From Phycisphaerales bacterium (GTDB lineage: Bacteria > Planctomycetota > Phycisphaerae > UBA1845): DNA of 64,000 nucleotides. Shown piece by piece: positions 1-9,747 of this stretch. The notes beneath the pieces are model-generated. The model was not told the DNA's origin, did not search any database, and saw only the letters and a list, made by a program, of their open reading frames with translations. Each line of letters begins with the position of its first letter. Within the stretch, counting starts at the first letter, position 1. The stretch covers positions 496,001-560,000 of the forward strand of contig JACKHG010000002.1 in NCBI GenBank assembly GCA_020639115.1. Direction: 5' to 3'. The position numbers were made by a program, and so were the translations under genes.

Positions 1-6
1 CGAAAG

Positions 7-3000
7 ATGAAAATGAGACCGATACCCATTGCTGTCCTAGCCGGCTTGATGGTCGCGGTGTGCTTGACCCAAGCCTGGGGCCAGGAATTTACCAACTCAA
101 CGTATATCGACATCCCACCGGTCGAGGAGAGTCCCTATCCACCGAACCCGGGTAATGGTTTTACGCAACACATCGCCAACCCTTATCCGAGCGAAATTGA
201 GGTGTCCGGTGTTACCGAGCCCTTCGCGCTGGAGGTGACGCTCCATGGCTACTCGCATACTTTCCCGCGGAAAACGGACATCCTCCTCGTGCCGCCCAAC
301 CAACAACCCAGGCGATGTGTGATACTCATGCACGACATCGCGAGCGGCGCTGACGCGGTCGATACCACAATCACGTTTGCGGACAACGCGCCGACCATGC
401 AAAACCCCGTCGTCAGTGGCACCTACAGACCCACGTCCGCGGGATCTCAACCGACGTTCCTAGATCCCGCACCTTTTCCGGTGCAGTTTTATGCAACAGA
501 TTTTTCCGCGATTTACGACATGAACATCAGCGCCATGAACGGCACTTGGCGTCTCTACGTCATGAATTGGGGCTATCAGGGATTTCTGAACGGAGATGCC
601 GGCGAGATCTCGGGGGGATGGACCATCCGGTTTGTGCACGACACGGACGGAGACGGATACTTCGACAACCAGGACAACTGCCCCGACATTTATAACCCGG
701 GCCAGGAAGACGACGACAACGATGGCGTGGGCAACCCATGCGACATTTGCCCGCTTGATGCGAACCCCGATCAGGCCGAAACGGACGGCGACGGCGTCGG
801 CGACGCGTGCGACAACTGCCCGCAAATCGCCAACAGCGACCAGGCGAACAACGACGACGATTTCTTCGGCGACGCGTGCGACAACTGCCCTGACGTCACG
901 AACGGCCTCCAGACCGACGCCGACAGCGACGGATTCGGCGACGCCTGCGACGACTGCCCGGGCATCAATATCGAGAACATCACGCAGGGCACCGCCCACC
1001 GTACAATTCAGGCCGCCCTGGATGCCGCCTCCGACGGCGACACGATCGAGCTGGGCCCCTGCGATTTCTATGAAGACAACATTGTGTTTCCCCACGGACT
1101 CAATGTGACCGTTCGGGGCGCGGGGATGGACCAAACTTTCCTCGATGGCGGTGACGACGACTCCGACCACGTGTTTTCCCTCCAGAACACGAATCAGACC
1201 AATGCAACCGTGATCGCCAGGATGACGATCACCAACTCGGGCGCTACCGCGATTCGCATCAACAAGACTTCTCCGACCATCCGGTTGATCCGGTTCCAGG
1301 ACGTTGCGGGTGGCAACGCGCTCGAACTGCGCGGTGGTTCCCTGGTCGATCGATGCATTTTCACCGGCACGGCATCGGGTTATCAGAGCGTGTACGTCTC
1401 TTCCGAGCCCAACGAAACGCCCGCGTTCCACCAGTGTCTGTTTTTCGACAATGCGACCAACTTCGACCTGGTGATTGACGAGCCCGTGGCGAGCAGCCTG
1501 GTCAACTGCACGCTCGCGGGCGGGAGTGCCGGCACGGTTCAGGTTCGGACCGGCGCGCGGCTGGACGTGTACAATTCGGTCATGCTCCACAACATGGCGG
1601 TGTCGGGAACGCTGATTACCATTCGGAGCATTTTCGACGGTGCGACCGGCAACAACATCGACGGGCGGCCGACGTTCGTGGACGAAGCCGGCGGTGATTA
1701 TCGCCTGGCGTCCAGCTCGCTCGGTATCGATGCGGCGCTTTCCACTCCTCTCCTTGGAACTGGAGTCTATCGCGACCTGGGGGGCGACCCCCGCTACGCC
1801 GAGGACGTGGGCACGGTTGACACCGGGTCTGGCATCCTGACCATTCTGGACATCGGCGCTTACGAGTTTCAGGGTCTTTCCGACAGCGACAACGATGGCG
1901 TGGGCGATGCCGACGAGATATGCCCCGGTTTTGATGACAACATTGACACCGACGCGGATGGCGCGCCCGACGGATGCGACCTGTGTCCCGGATATGACGA
2001 TTTAGAGGACACCGATGGTGATGGTGCTCCCGACGAATGCGACCCGTGTCCCGAATTCGCGAATGAAAGCGACTTGGATTCTGACGGTGACGGCACGCTC
2101 GATGATTGTGACACCTGCCCCATCTTCGACAACCGCGTTGACGTTGACGGCGACGGTGTCCCCGACGGCTGCGACATTTGCCCCGGATATGACGACGCTA
2201 CCCAAGCCGACAGGTGTGCTGATCCGCAAGTGGTCACGAGACCGTTGGACCTAAACGAGGGCGACCGGTACCGGTTGCTCTTCGTGACCGATGCGCGCAC
2301 AAAGGCGACGTCGAATGACATTGCCTACTACAACGCACTCGCCGCCGCCGACGCCGCCAATGTCCCCAGGCTAAACGCGCTCGACACCGTTTGGAAAGCG
2401 CTCGTCTCGACGTCGGCGATTGACGCGCGCGACAACACCGACACCGATTTCAACGTGACGACCGGGGTACCGATTTATCTCGTCGACGGCACGCGTTTGG
2501 CGAATGACTACGCGCACCTGTGGTTTCAGAGCGGTCCCTACCTCACCTCGCCATCGGTTACTTCCGGACTCAACGACGCGGCGAATCGCGTGTGGACAGG
2601 TACACATCGAACCGGTGTGCAACAGGTCCCAATGGGCGCGACGGGCGGCGAATCGACTCGAGGATATCCCTATTTCCAAGGCGGGGGCTGTTGGGGATAC
2701 GAGGAGGTCGTGCAAGCGAGCATTCTGCCGATCTATGTCATCAGTGAAGTCCTGCAGGTTCCCTGTGTGGCTGATTCCGACGGTGACGGGGTGTGCGACT
2801 CGTCCGACATTTGCCTCGGGTCTGATGACTTCAACGACGCGGATGGCGATGGAGTTCCCGACGGTTGCGATAGGTGCGAAGGGTACGACGACGCGTTCGA
2901 TTGCGATGGTAATGGAATTCCCGACGGTTGTGATCTCGCGCACCGTGGCCGATTCGACGATTTCAGTTCGACCAATGGCGCACATTACGCATTGAATCAA

Positions 3001-4836
3001 AACGCCGGCACCACGGTCGTCGTCGAGAACGGATCCATCCGTCTGACCGAAGTCGCGCAAGGTCAGAAAGGCTCGGTGATTTTTGAGCCGGTTATTTCGG
3101 AACCGATCGCGGACTTCTCGGTGGAGTTCGATTTCTGGATGGGCGGTGGCAATGGTGCCGACGGTATCGCCTTTGCGTTGATCGACGCGGATTCGACCGG
3201 GATGAATCTGCTCTTCGGCGAATCCGGCGACAGTCAGCCGCTAGTGGTCAGTCTGGACACGTTCCGCGGCGACCCCGCCGGCGGAAATCATGCCTTGCTC
3301 AAGAGCTACGGAGAAACACTAGCCGACGTGCTCGTAGATCACCCACTCGACGATGCGCAATGGCAGCACGCGTGGTTCACCTTTGAAAACGGCAACGCGA
3401 CGCTGGTGATTTACGACGGCGCAGGCAACGCGACGACGATCTTCGCCGACGTGGCGGTACCGGGGTTCGCGCCGATTCGAGCACGTTACGGTTTCGGAGC
3501 TCGCACCGGTGCGGCGACCAACGAACATCGCGTCGACAACATTCACTTCGTGCTGACTCTAACGACCAATGACTGCAACACGAATGGAGTTCCCGATACG
3601 TGCGAGACCGGCGGTGACGTCGATAGCGATGGCGACGGCATCTACGACTTGTGCGATTCGTGCCCGCTTTCGCCGAACGTTTGGAATGTGACGCAGGGTA
3701 CGTATCACCCCACGATTGCGCATGCCATTGCATCCGTGAGAGACCACGACGTGATTGAGCTTGGTCCCTGCACGTTCCACGCAACCAACATTCAAAGCGC
3801 AAACGAGACATTCACGATTCGCGGACAAGGTCCGGACCTGACTATTCTGGACGGAGGTCGGGCGGACCGAATTTTGATTTTGGTCAGCCCGGATGTGACC
3901 ATTGAAGACCTGACGTTGCGCAACGGATTGGCCAACAACGGCGGCGCAGCGCACATTGTTTTCGGCGACGCGAGCTTCCGCAATTGCCATTTTGAAAACA
4001 ACGGTAACGACACCACCCCAACCGGCGCCGTGCACGTAAAGACGAGTCACGTGAGGTTCGATCGCTGCGTATTCAGCGCCAATGAATCCAATGATACGGC
4101 CAGCAGCGCCTCGTCGATCCGGGTTGAGTCCGGTGAAGTGTACGTCCGCAACTGCCTCTTCAAGGGTGATCGCTCGCCAAGGCACGTTGTGAATGTCAAC
4201 GTGGTCGCAGGAATCGACCCGACCGCATTTGCAGCGCTTCTGAACTGCACCTTCGCCGACTTTGATGGCCAGGATTTTGTCCGCGTCCGAAACGGCGGCT
4301 CAACGCTTCTCGCAACCAACTCCGTATTCGACGGAAGCGCCGGCGCAATTGACGCAGGAAGCAGCGTTGCCCAAAGCATCACCCATTGCATGTATCTCGG
4401 CGCGACTGGCAACAGCCTCGACGGTTTGCCAACTTTCGTGAACGCAGCCAGCGGCGACTTCCGTCTGGCGGCGGGTTCGTTGGGCATCGATGCAGCCAAC
4501 CACGACGCATACTTCGCGCTTGGCGGCGATGATATCGATCTGAATGGCGACCCGCGAATCCATGACGATACCGGAGTCATCGACACGGGAACCGGGGCAT
4601 TGACCTTTATGGACATGGGTGCGTTCGAATTCCAAGGCACGACGGAGTGCGATGTTGGTGGTGACTTCGGCAACGACGGCGATGTGGACCTCATGGACTA
4701 TAAGCGTTTTGCTAATTGTATGAACGGCCCCTCCGGTGCGCCGGGTCCGAACTGTGCATGCTTCGATCTGGATGACGACGGCGACGTGGACACAAGGGAT
4801 TTTGCCAAGTTCCAAGTGAGCTTCACCGGAAATTAG
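7..4836 (+). CDS. Giant secreted P-domain / thrombospondin-3 / beta-helix protein
   Basis: 1609-aa exported protein. Residues 1-26 look like a signal peptide ending AWGQ. Residues about 30-215 resemble a proprotein-convertase P-domain, with WRLYVMNWG and GGWTIRFV near its end. Blocks of thrombospondin type-3 calcium repeats (DxDxDGxxDxCDxCP) follow near 215-320, 625-735 and 925-985. Two stretches resemble right-handed beta-helices that open with an 'HRTIQAALDAASDGD'-like strand (about 330-620 and 1230-1540). A lectin-like segment (FSVEFDFWMGGGNGADGIAFAL) sits between them. The C-terminus is a split dockerin-like tail with two calcium loops (DGDVDLMDYKRFANC and DGDVDTRDFAKFQ). It is probably a cell-surface adhesion or matrix protein; no catalytic motif was seen. 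The start is six bases from the window edge, so its ribosome-binding site cannot be judged, and an in-frame ATG lies two codons later. Confidence 0.85.
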   Translation: MKMRPIPIAVLAGLMVAVCLTQAWGQEFTNSTYIDIPPVEESPYPPNPGNGFTQHIANPYPSEIEVSGVTEPFALEVTLHGYSHTFPRKTDILLVPPNQQPRRCVILMHDIASGADAVDTTITFADNAPTMQNPVVSGTYRPTSAGSQPTFLDPAPFPVQFYATDFSAIYDMNISAMNGTWRLYVMNWGYQGFLNGDAGEISGGWTIRFVHDTDGDGYFDNQDNCPDIYNPGQEDDDNDGVGNPCDICPLDANPDQAETDGDGVGDACDNCPQIANSDQANNDDDFFGDACDNCPDVTNGLQTDADSDGFGDACDDCPGINIENITQGTAHRTIQAALDAASDGDTIELGPCDFYEDNIVFPHGLNVTVRGAGMDQTFLDGGDDDSDHVFSLQNTNQTNATVIARMTITNSGATAIRINKTSPTIRLIRFQDVAGGNALELRGGSLVDRCIFTGTASGYQSVYVSSEPNETPAFHQCLFFDNATNFDLVIDEPVASSLVNCTLAGGSAGTVQVRTGARLDVYNSVMLHNMAVSGTLITIRSIFDGATGNNIDGRPTFVDEAGGDYRLASSSLGIDAALSTPLLGTGVYRDLGGDPRYAEDVGTVDTGSGILTILDIGAYEFQGLSDSDNDGVGDADEICPGFDDNIDTDADGAPDGCDLCPGYDDLEDTDGDGAPDECDPCPEFANESDLDSDGDGTLDDCDTCPIFDNRVDVDGDGVPDGCDICPGYDDATQADRCADPQVVTRPLDLNEGDRYRLLFVTDARTKATSNDIAYYNALAAADAANVPRLNALDTVWKALVSTSAIDARDNTDTDFNVTTGVPIYLVDGTRLANDYAHLWFQSGPYLTSPSVTSGLNDAANRVWTGTHRTGVQQVPMGATGGESTRGYPYFQGGGCWGYEEVVQASILPIYVISEVLQVPCVADSDGDGVCDSSDICLGSDDFNDADGDGVPDGCDRCEGYDDAFDCDGNGIPDGCDLAHRGRFDDFSSTNGAHYALNQNAGTTVVVENGSIRLTEVAQGQKGSVIFEPVISEPIADFSVEFDFWMGGGNGADGIAFALIDADSTGMNLLFGESGDSQPLVVSLDTFRGDPAGGNHALLKSYGETLADVLVDHPLDDAQWQHAWFTFENGNATLVIYDGAGNATTIFADVAVPGFAPIRARYGFGARTGAATNEHRVDNIHFVLTLTTNDCNTNGVPDTCETGGDVDSDGDGIYDLCDSCPLSPNVWNVTQGTYHPTIAHAIASVRDHDVIELGPCTFHATNIQSANETFTIRGQGPDLTILDGGRADRILILVSPDVTIEDLTLRNGLANNGGAAHIVFGDASFRNCHFENNGNDTTPTGAVHVKTSHVRFDRCVFSANESNDTASSASSIRVESGEVYVRNCLFKGDRSPRHVVNVNVVAGIDPTAFAALLNCTFADFDGQDFVRVRNGGSTLLATNSVFDGSAGAIDAGSSVAQSITHCMYLGATGNSLDGLPTFVNAASGDFRLAAGSLGIDAANHDAYFALGGDDIDLNGDPRIHDDTGVIDTGTGALTFMDMGAFEFQGTTECDVGGDFGNDGDVDLMDYKRFANCMNGPSGAPGPNCACFDLDDDGDVDTRDFAKFQVSFTGN

Positions 4837-4870
4837 CGCACCGCGCGGAACGCATCGCCACTTGCAGTCT

Positions 4871-4912
4871 ATTGAGCCGCGCCCGCTCCTGGTCGCGGCT
4901 CAATTTCTGTTT
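4871..4912 (+). terminator. Rho-independent terminator after the giant secreted protein
   Basis: A perfect 11-bp inverted repeat (ATTGAGCCGCG ... CGCGGCTCAAT) with a 12-nt loop is followed by TTCTGTTT. It lies 35 bp after the stop codon. I see no gene in the rest of the interval to 5195. Confidence 0.75.
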
Positions 4913-5195
4913 CAACCCCAAGTGTGCACACGGTTGCGTCCCCTTCGGACGCGTACGGACTCACTTGGTCTTGTGGTGTGTTACGCCGGCACCAGCCATT
5001 GTTTGACTTGGGTTTATGACTTGACAGGAAGAGCTTAAAGAACAAAGGACGTACGGTCGGCACGTCGTGCAGATGCCCGTTGGGGCAACCCCGTGGAGTT
5101 TTGAATCCCCTCATCCGCAGTCACACGTCACTAGGGCAGCCGGCGGGGGCTGGCTGCCATCGATCCAGGCGGACCAACGCGATATCACCTATCAC

Positions 5196-6770
5196 CTACG
5201 GCTCGAGCCGGCTGGGACGCGTGCGCACCGGGAACTTCTTGTAGGTCTCGGTGGGATCCTCGCCGGTGTCGCCGAGGTGCTTGCGCTGGCGCTCGAGTTC
5301 CGCGGCGAGGCGCTCGCGGACCTTGGCGTAGCTGGGGTTGTCGTAGACGTTGCTGAGTTCGAGCGGGTCGTTGTGCAGGTCGTACATCTCCCAGGTGTTC
5401 ACGTCCGGCTCGTAGAAGTGCATGAGCTTGTAGCGTCCGTCGGTGACGCCGTAGTGCCGGCGGACGTGGTGCCAGCCGGGGTACTCGTAGTAGTGGTAGT
5501 AGAACGCCTGGCGCCAGTCGGAGGGCGTTTCGCCGCGGAGCACCGGCAGCATGGACGCCCCGTCCATGTCCTTGGGCACGGCGACGCCGGCGGCCTCCAG
5601 GAACGTCTCGGCGTAATCGATCGGCGACACCAGCGCCGTGGAGATGGTCCCCGGCGCGACGACGCCCGGCCAGCGCACGATGAGCGGCGTGCGCAGCGAC
5701 TGCTCGTACATCCAGCGTTTGTCGAACCACCCGTGTTCGCCCAGGAAGAAGCCCTGGTCGGCGGTGTAGACGACGATGGTGTTGTCGGCGAGTCCGGCGT
5801 CATCGAGCCACTTCAGCAGGCGGCCGACGTTGTCGTCGAGCGAGCGGACGCAGCGGAGGTAGTCCTTGATGAAGCGCTGGTATTTCCAGCGCGTCAGGGC
5901 GTCGCCGGTGAGCATCGCCTGGCGGAACGCCATGTTCTTCGGTCCGTAGGCCTTTTCCCATTCGGCCCGCTGGGCGTCGTTGAGTTCGCGGGGGAAGATG
6001 AACTTCACGTCGCGGGCGTCCATGGTCTCCGCGATGGTCATGTCCTGCTGGCGGGCGGGCAGGCCGCGGATGCTGTAGTCCTCGAAGAGCAGCGGCGGTT
6101 CGGGAATTTCAACATCGTCGTAGAGGTGCAGGTACTTGATGTCGGGGTCCCAGGGGCGGTGCGGGGCCTTGTGCTGGTACATCAGCAGGAACGGCTTGCT
6201 CTTGTCACGCTGGTGGTCGAGCCAGTCGATGGCGCGGTCGGTGATGACGTCGGTGGTGTAGCCGGTGTAGTCGACGTTTTTGCCGTCGCTGATCAGCGTC
6301 GGGTTGTAGTAGCGGCCCTGGCCGATGAGGAGTTCGTAGTGGTCGAAGCAGGTCGGTTGGGCCAGCAGGTGCCACTTGCCGACGAAGGCGGTGGTGTAGC
6401 CGGCGTCGCGGAGCATCGCGGGGAAGACTGGCTGGGACGTGTCGAACACGTTGCCGTTGACGTACACGCCATTGTGGTGGTTGTACTTGCCGGTCAGCAC
6501 GCAGGCGCGCTGCGGGCCGCAGATGGAGTTGGTCACCAGGCAGTTGTCGAAGCGCATGCCGGCCTGGGCGAGCGAGTCGATGTGCGGGGTGGTGTTGATG
6601 CGCGAGCCGTAGGCGCCGATCGCCTGGTAGGCGTGGTCGTCGGTGTAGATGAGGACGATGTTGGGCCGGTCAGCCGCGGCGGCGCGCAGCGGGGCCAGGA
6701 GCAAGGCGAGGGCGGCGTTTGCGGTCAGCGTCAGAGCGGTAAACCGGAGTGCAAGGCGTGCGGCGAACAT
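5196..6770 (-). CDS. Secreted sulfatase (formylglycine-dependent)
   Basis: 524-aa arylsulfatase-family enzyme that hydrolyses sulfate esters, probably of polysaccharides, outside the cytoplasm. A signal peptide (hydrophobic run ending RAAAA) precedes the family opening RPNIVLIYTDDH, whose paired Asp residues bind the metal. The modification motif is CGPQR, with the Cys expected to become formylglycine and a Gln where Ser or Ala is more usual. VVYTADQGFFLGEHGWFDK supplies further metal and active-site residues. The start at 6770 was chosen over a longer frame because GGAGG lies about 8 nt upstream and the signal peptide begins there. No anaerobic or FGE maturase is visible nearby. The substrate cannot be deduced. 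Confidence 0.9.
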   Translation of the reverse strand: MFAARLALRFTALTLTANAALALLLAPLRAAAADRPNIVLIYTDDHAYQAIGAYGSRINTTPHIDSLAQAGMRFDNCLVTNSICGPQRACVLTGKYNHHNGVYVNGNVFDTSQPVFPAMLRDAGYTTAFVGKWHLLAQPTCFDHYELLIGQGRYYNPTLISDGKNVDYTGYTTDVITDRAIDWLDHQRDKSKPFLLMYQHKAPHRPWDPDIKYLHLYDDVEIPEPPLLFEDYSIRGLPARQQDMTIAETMDARDVKFIFPRELNDAQRAEWEKAYGPKNMAFRQAMLTGDALTRWKYQRFIKDYLRCVRSLDDNVGRLLKWLDDAGLADNTIVVYTADQGFFLGEHGWFDKRWMYEQSLRTPLIVRWPGVVAPGTISTALVSPIDYAETFLEAAGVAVPKDMDGASMLPVLRGETPSDWRQAFYYHYYEYPGWHHVRRHYGVTDGRYKLMHFYEPDVNTWEMYDLHNDPLELSNVYDNPSYAKVRERLAAELERQRKHLGDTGEDPTETYKKFPVRTRPSRLEP

Positions 6771-6856
6771 GGCAAGAGCCTCCGAATGAGGGACAGACGG
6801 CTCGGAAGCCCACCAATTGACCACTTTTGGGCCGCGTTGTCCAGCACGCGGCGGTG

Positions 6857-6963
6857 CATCGTCAGAACCCCCCACGCAAGTGGGGGGCCGCGACGCGCGG
6901 ACCGTAAGGCATCATCAGTCCACAAGGGATCCCAACGCCTGTGAGTGCGCTGTCACGCAATAG
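6857..6963. repeat. 107-bp direct repeat, copy 1
   Basis: First of two similar 107-bp units in the sulfatase-kinase interval. It contains a strong hairpin: CCCCCCAC, tetraloop GCAA, GTGGGGGG. The unit ends TGTCACGCAATAG. The rest of this 390-bp interval holds no gene that I can support. Confidence 0.7.
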
Positions 6964-7064
6964 TGTGGCCTACGGCGCTTGAGCGCGGCCTGTCGGCGCA
7001 GTGTGACAGTACTGGCGGCTGCTCTTGGCCCCGGCATGGCTGCCGGGGTTCTGATCGGCGCGTA

Positions 7065-7171
7065 CATCATCAGAACCCCCCACGCGAGTGGGGGGCCGGG
7101 ACGCGCGGGCCGTGAGTCATCATCAGCCCCCAAGGAATCCAAGCGCCTGCGACGTGCTTGTCACGCAGTAG
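7065..7171. repeat. 107-bp direct repeat, copy 2
   Basis: Second copy, exactly 208 bp from the first and the same length, with scattered substitutions. The hairpin is kept (CCCCCCAC GCGA GTGGGGGG; the loop is still of GNRA type). Its last 11 bases run over the stop codon and final codons of the histidine kinase gene, so the element sits exactly at a gene end. It could serve as a terminator or be a dispersed repeat. Confidence 0.7.
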
Positions 7172-8627
7172 CGTGACCTGCCTTGATTTGTGGCAGTTCG
7201 CGGAGCGTCAGCGTGATGGTCGTGCCGGCGTTGGGTTGCGATTCGATGGACACCGTGCCGCCGTGCTTCTTGGCGAGTTTGCGCACCAGGGCGAGGCCCA
7301 TGCCGGTGCCGCCGGGGCGGGTGGTGAAAAAGGTGTCGAAGGCCTTGGCGCAGGTGGCGGGGGACATGCCGGCGCCGCGATCGATCACTTCGATGCGCAG
7401 GGTGCCCGGTCCGCCGGGTTCGGGGCAGGAGGTGTCGGGCGCTGATGAAACTGCGCCGTCTATGTCGGCTGCGCCGTGGACGCGCACTTCGGACTGCGGC
7501 GGGCTGTGGTGCGCGGCGTTCATGATCAGTTCGGCGACGGCTTCGGCGACGCGTTCCGCGTCGATGCACCAGCCGCGTCCGTTCGTCGCGTCATCGATGG
7601 TGAGGCGCACGTCGCGCGTAGTGAGGACGTTGCGCGCTTGGGCGTGCGCGGAGGCGGCGAGGTCGACGAAGGAGACGCTTGTGGCCCGCAGCTCGAGCGG
7701 GCGGGAAAAGAGGAACAGGCGGGAGATGCGCTGGTCCATGACGTCGGCCTGGGCAGCCAAGTCGTCGAAGGACTCGCGAACCGTGGCTGACCCGTTGGCG
7801 CGGCGGGCGGCGAGCTGGGCGCCGCTGCGGATGGCGGCGAGCGGGTTGCGCAGGCCGTGGGCGATGTTGGCGCACATCTCGCCGATGGCGCTGAACTCGC
7901 GGGCGCGGACCAGTTCGGCCTGGTGGGCCGCGAGCCCGGCGGCCATGCCGTCGATGCCGCGGGCGAGCACAGCCAGCTCGTCGCGGCCCGCGAGCGGCAC
8001 GCGGTGGGCGAGATCGCCGTGGCCGATGGTCTCCACGCTGGCGCGCAGCACGTCCACGGGGCGGATCAGCCAGCGGCGGATCATGCTCAGGTACACGAGC
8101 AGCAGCAGAACGGTGAGGGCGGCAGCCACGCCGATGGCGACCTGGGCGTGGAAGCTGGAGCGGGCGATGGCCACGGCTGCGTCGTATTGGGAAATTTCAT
8201 AGAGTTGATGCAGGTCGCGGAGCCGCTGCTCGATGGTGCGGACGATCGGGGCGGTCTCGGCTGCGGGGCGGTCGGCGTCGAGCGCGGCGGCGAGCGCGAC
8301 GATGCCCGCGCGGACGCCGGTCCACTGGCGGCGTTCGCGCTCGCCTTCGGCGAGGCGGATGTTGACGTCGATGTCGTCGAGCGCGGTGGCGGCCCAGTCG
8401 GCCTCGGCGGTTTCCGGGGGCAGGCGGCGCGGGTCCGCGGCGGCAGCCACCTGGGCGAAGACGAGCGTGCGAATGTTGGCGGCGTACTGGGCGAGTTCAC
8501 GGGTGCGGACGTGGGAGCGGGTCTGCTCCGCGGTCAGGCGAACAGCGTGGATGGTGATGCCGGCTGCGACGAGGAACACCAGGACCAGGGCGATGAACGC
8601 GGTGTTGAGTTTCCAGCGGATGGTCAT
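7161..8627 (-). CDS. Membrane sensor histidine kinase
   Basis: 488-aa two-component sensor. The first membrane helix is about residues 9-28, followed by a periplasmic helical segment of about 130 residues and a second helix at about 163-182. A HAMP domain follows (RRWLIRPVDVLR onward). The phosphoacceptor His is about residue 257 in IAHGLRNPLAAI. The ATPase domain has an N box (ELIMNAAHHS), a G1 box (DRGAGMS) and a G2 box (PGGTGMGLALV). The gene lies 25 bp after the pseudopilin gene and downstream of an NtrC-type regulator on the same strand, which is its likely partner. Confidence 0.9.
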   Translation of the reverse strand: MTIRWKLNTAFIALVLVFLVAAGITIHAVRLTAEQTRSHVRTRELAQYAANIRTLVFAQVAAAADPRRLPPETAEADWAATALDDIDVNIRLAEGERERRQWTGVRAGIVALAAALDADRPAAETAPIVRTIEQRLRDLHQLYEISQYDAAVAIARSSFHAQVAIGVAAALTVLLLLVYLSMIRRWLIRPVDVLRASVETIGHGDLAHRVPLAGRDELAVLARGIDGMAAGLAAHQAELVRAREFSAIGEMCANIAHGLRNPLAAIRSGAQLAARRANGSATVRESFDDLAAQADVMDQRISRLFLFSRPLELRATSVSFVDLAASAHAQARNVLTTRDVRLTIDDATNGRGWCIDAERVAEAVAELIMNAAHHSPPQSEVRVHGAADIDGAVSSAPDTSCPEPGGPGTLRIEVIDRGAGMSPATCAKAFDTFFTTRPGGTGMGLALVRKLAKKHGGTVSIESQPNAGTTITLTLRELPQIKAGHATA

Positions 8628-8652
8628 GCGGGTTCATCGGGCCCAGCCGGAC

Positions 8653-9474
8653 TCACGGCGTATATGGAGACGGCGCGCCGGCGAACGGGTCGGGTTGAGA
8701 ATAGCAGAAGGCGTGCCAGACGCGAAAGATGTCGGGATAGCGCTGCATGTAGGCGCTGTCGGGATCGGCCGTGTCGACGTGGCTGTAGTAGCGGGCGTAG
8801 GTGTAGCTGTCGGTCTCGTCGTCCCAGTAGACGCCGCGGCGCCAGATGCTCTCGCTGGTGTTGGCGTAGCGGGCGGCGCTGCCGTCGGTGTAGAGGACGT
8901 TGTAGGCGACGCGGTGGGTGTAGCGGCCGACGCCTTCAGCCGGCGTACCGGCGGGCGCGTCCTCCGGCGCGGTGAAGTCGTCGGAGACCATCGCGAGGTG
9001 GCGGAAGCGGGAGAAGCGCGGGCTTTCCTCAGCCGCGAGTTGCACGGCGTAGGCGTAGCTGCCCGTAACCTTTTCAGTCTTGAAGAGTTCGGGATCGGTC
9101 GCGTAGTTGAACTGGCGCTGGCTCGGGCAGCGGAAGAGATTCGGATCGGCGACCTCGGTGGGGAGCGTGAGGCCGAGGTTGACCATGGCGCCGGGAACGC
9201 TGAGCAGCGTGCGCGGGGAGCAGTGGCCCATGGGGGTCATGATGTTGGGACCGTTGCCGTTGTTGCCGTCGGCGTAGGTGAAGAGGCCGATGCCGATGTG
9301 CTTGAGGTTGGCGAGGCAGACCGTGCGGCGGGTGTCCTCGCGGGCCTTGCCCAGCGAGGGGAAGAGGATGGCCAGCAGCACGGTGATCACGGCGATGACG
9401 ACGAGCAGTTCGATCAGCGTGAAGGCCGGCGCGGGCCGGCCGCGGCGTAGGCGATGGTTCGCTTTGAGGTTCAT
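8653..9474 (-). CDS. Pseudopilin-like protein with prepilin N-terminal motif
   Basis: 273 aa. After a short basic leader comes the type IV prepilin cleavage/methylation motif, FTLIELLVVIAVI, with the Glu at +5, followed by a long hydrophobic helix. This marks export and assembly through a type II secretion or type IV pilus-like machine. The remaining domain resembles the large planctomycete family that carries this N-terminus (a TDGSAARY segment sits near the C-terminus). The start at 9474 has GGGAG about 6 nt upstream and puts the motif close to the N-terminus. It lies between a regulator and a kinase gene on the same strand. Confidence 0.85.
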   Translation of the reverse strand: MNLKANHRLRRGRPAPAFTLIELLVVIAVITVLLAILFPSLGKAREDTRRTVCLANLKHIGIGLFTYADGNNGNGPNIMTPMGHCSPRTLLSVPGAMVNLGLTLPTEVADPNLFRCPSQRQFNYATDPELFKTEKVTGSYAYAVQLAAEESPRFSRFRHLAMVSDDFTAPEDAPAGTPAEGVGRYTHRVAYNVLYTDGSAARYANTSESIWRRGVYWDDETDSYTYARYYSHVDTADPDSAYMQRYPDIFRVWHAFCYSQPDPFAGAPSPYTP

Positions 9475-9504
9475 GATTGGCTCCCGGCAAGTCCAATGGG
9501 CCCA

Positions 9505-9520
9505 CGCACGGGTGGGTCCA
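9505..9520 (-). promoter_or_regulatory. Candidate sigma-54 promoter for the pseudopilin gene
   Basis: On the minus strand TGGACCCACCCGTGC has GG and GC separated by exactly 10 nt, as sigma-54 requires; the match in between is only fair. It would start transcription about 20 nt before the pseudopilin start codon. The next gene upstream encodes a sigma-54 activator, which supports the idea. The call remains tentative. Confidence 0.3.
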
Positions 9521-9675
9521 AGGAGGACACCGGGCACGATCCGTGCCGAGGCACGGCTCCGGTCACCGAACCATCACGATACCCGGCTGGGGGCGTCGAT
9601 TGCAATACAGCCAGTAGATACTGGCGCGGGTGGCTGCGAGTGTAGTCGCGAAGTGCGAGTGGGGACGCAAGAAGA

Positions 9676-9735
9676 GAGGGATTGAGGGATTGAGGGATTG
9701 AGGGATTAAGGGATTAAGGGATTGAGGGATTGAGT
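9676..9735. repeat. Tandem octamer repeat (GGGATTGA)
   Basis: About seven copies of an 8-bp unit, GGGATTGA or GGGATTAA, lie immediately downstream of the NtrC-type regulator's stop codon. The length is probably unstable. No coding function is apparent. Confidence 0.85.
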
Positions 9736-9747
9736 GGGGGCGGGGGG

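Noticed and set aside
5067..6944. A 625-codon open frame on the plus strand
   Set aside because: It is the antisense shadow of the sulfatase gene in high-GC DNA; composition is Val/Ala/Gly/Glu-rich with no domain.
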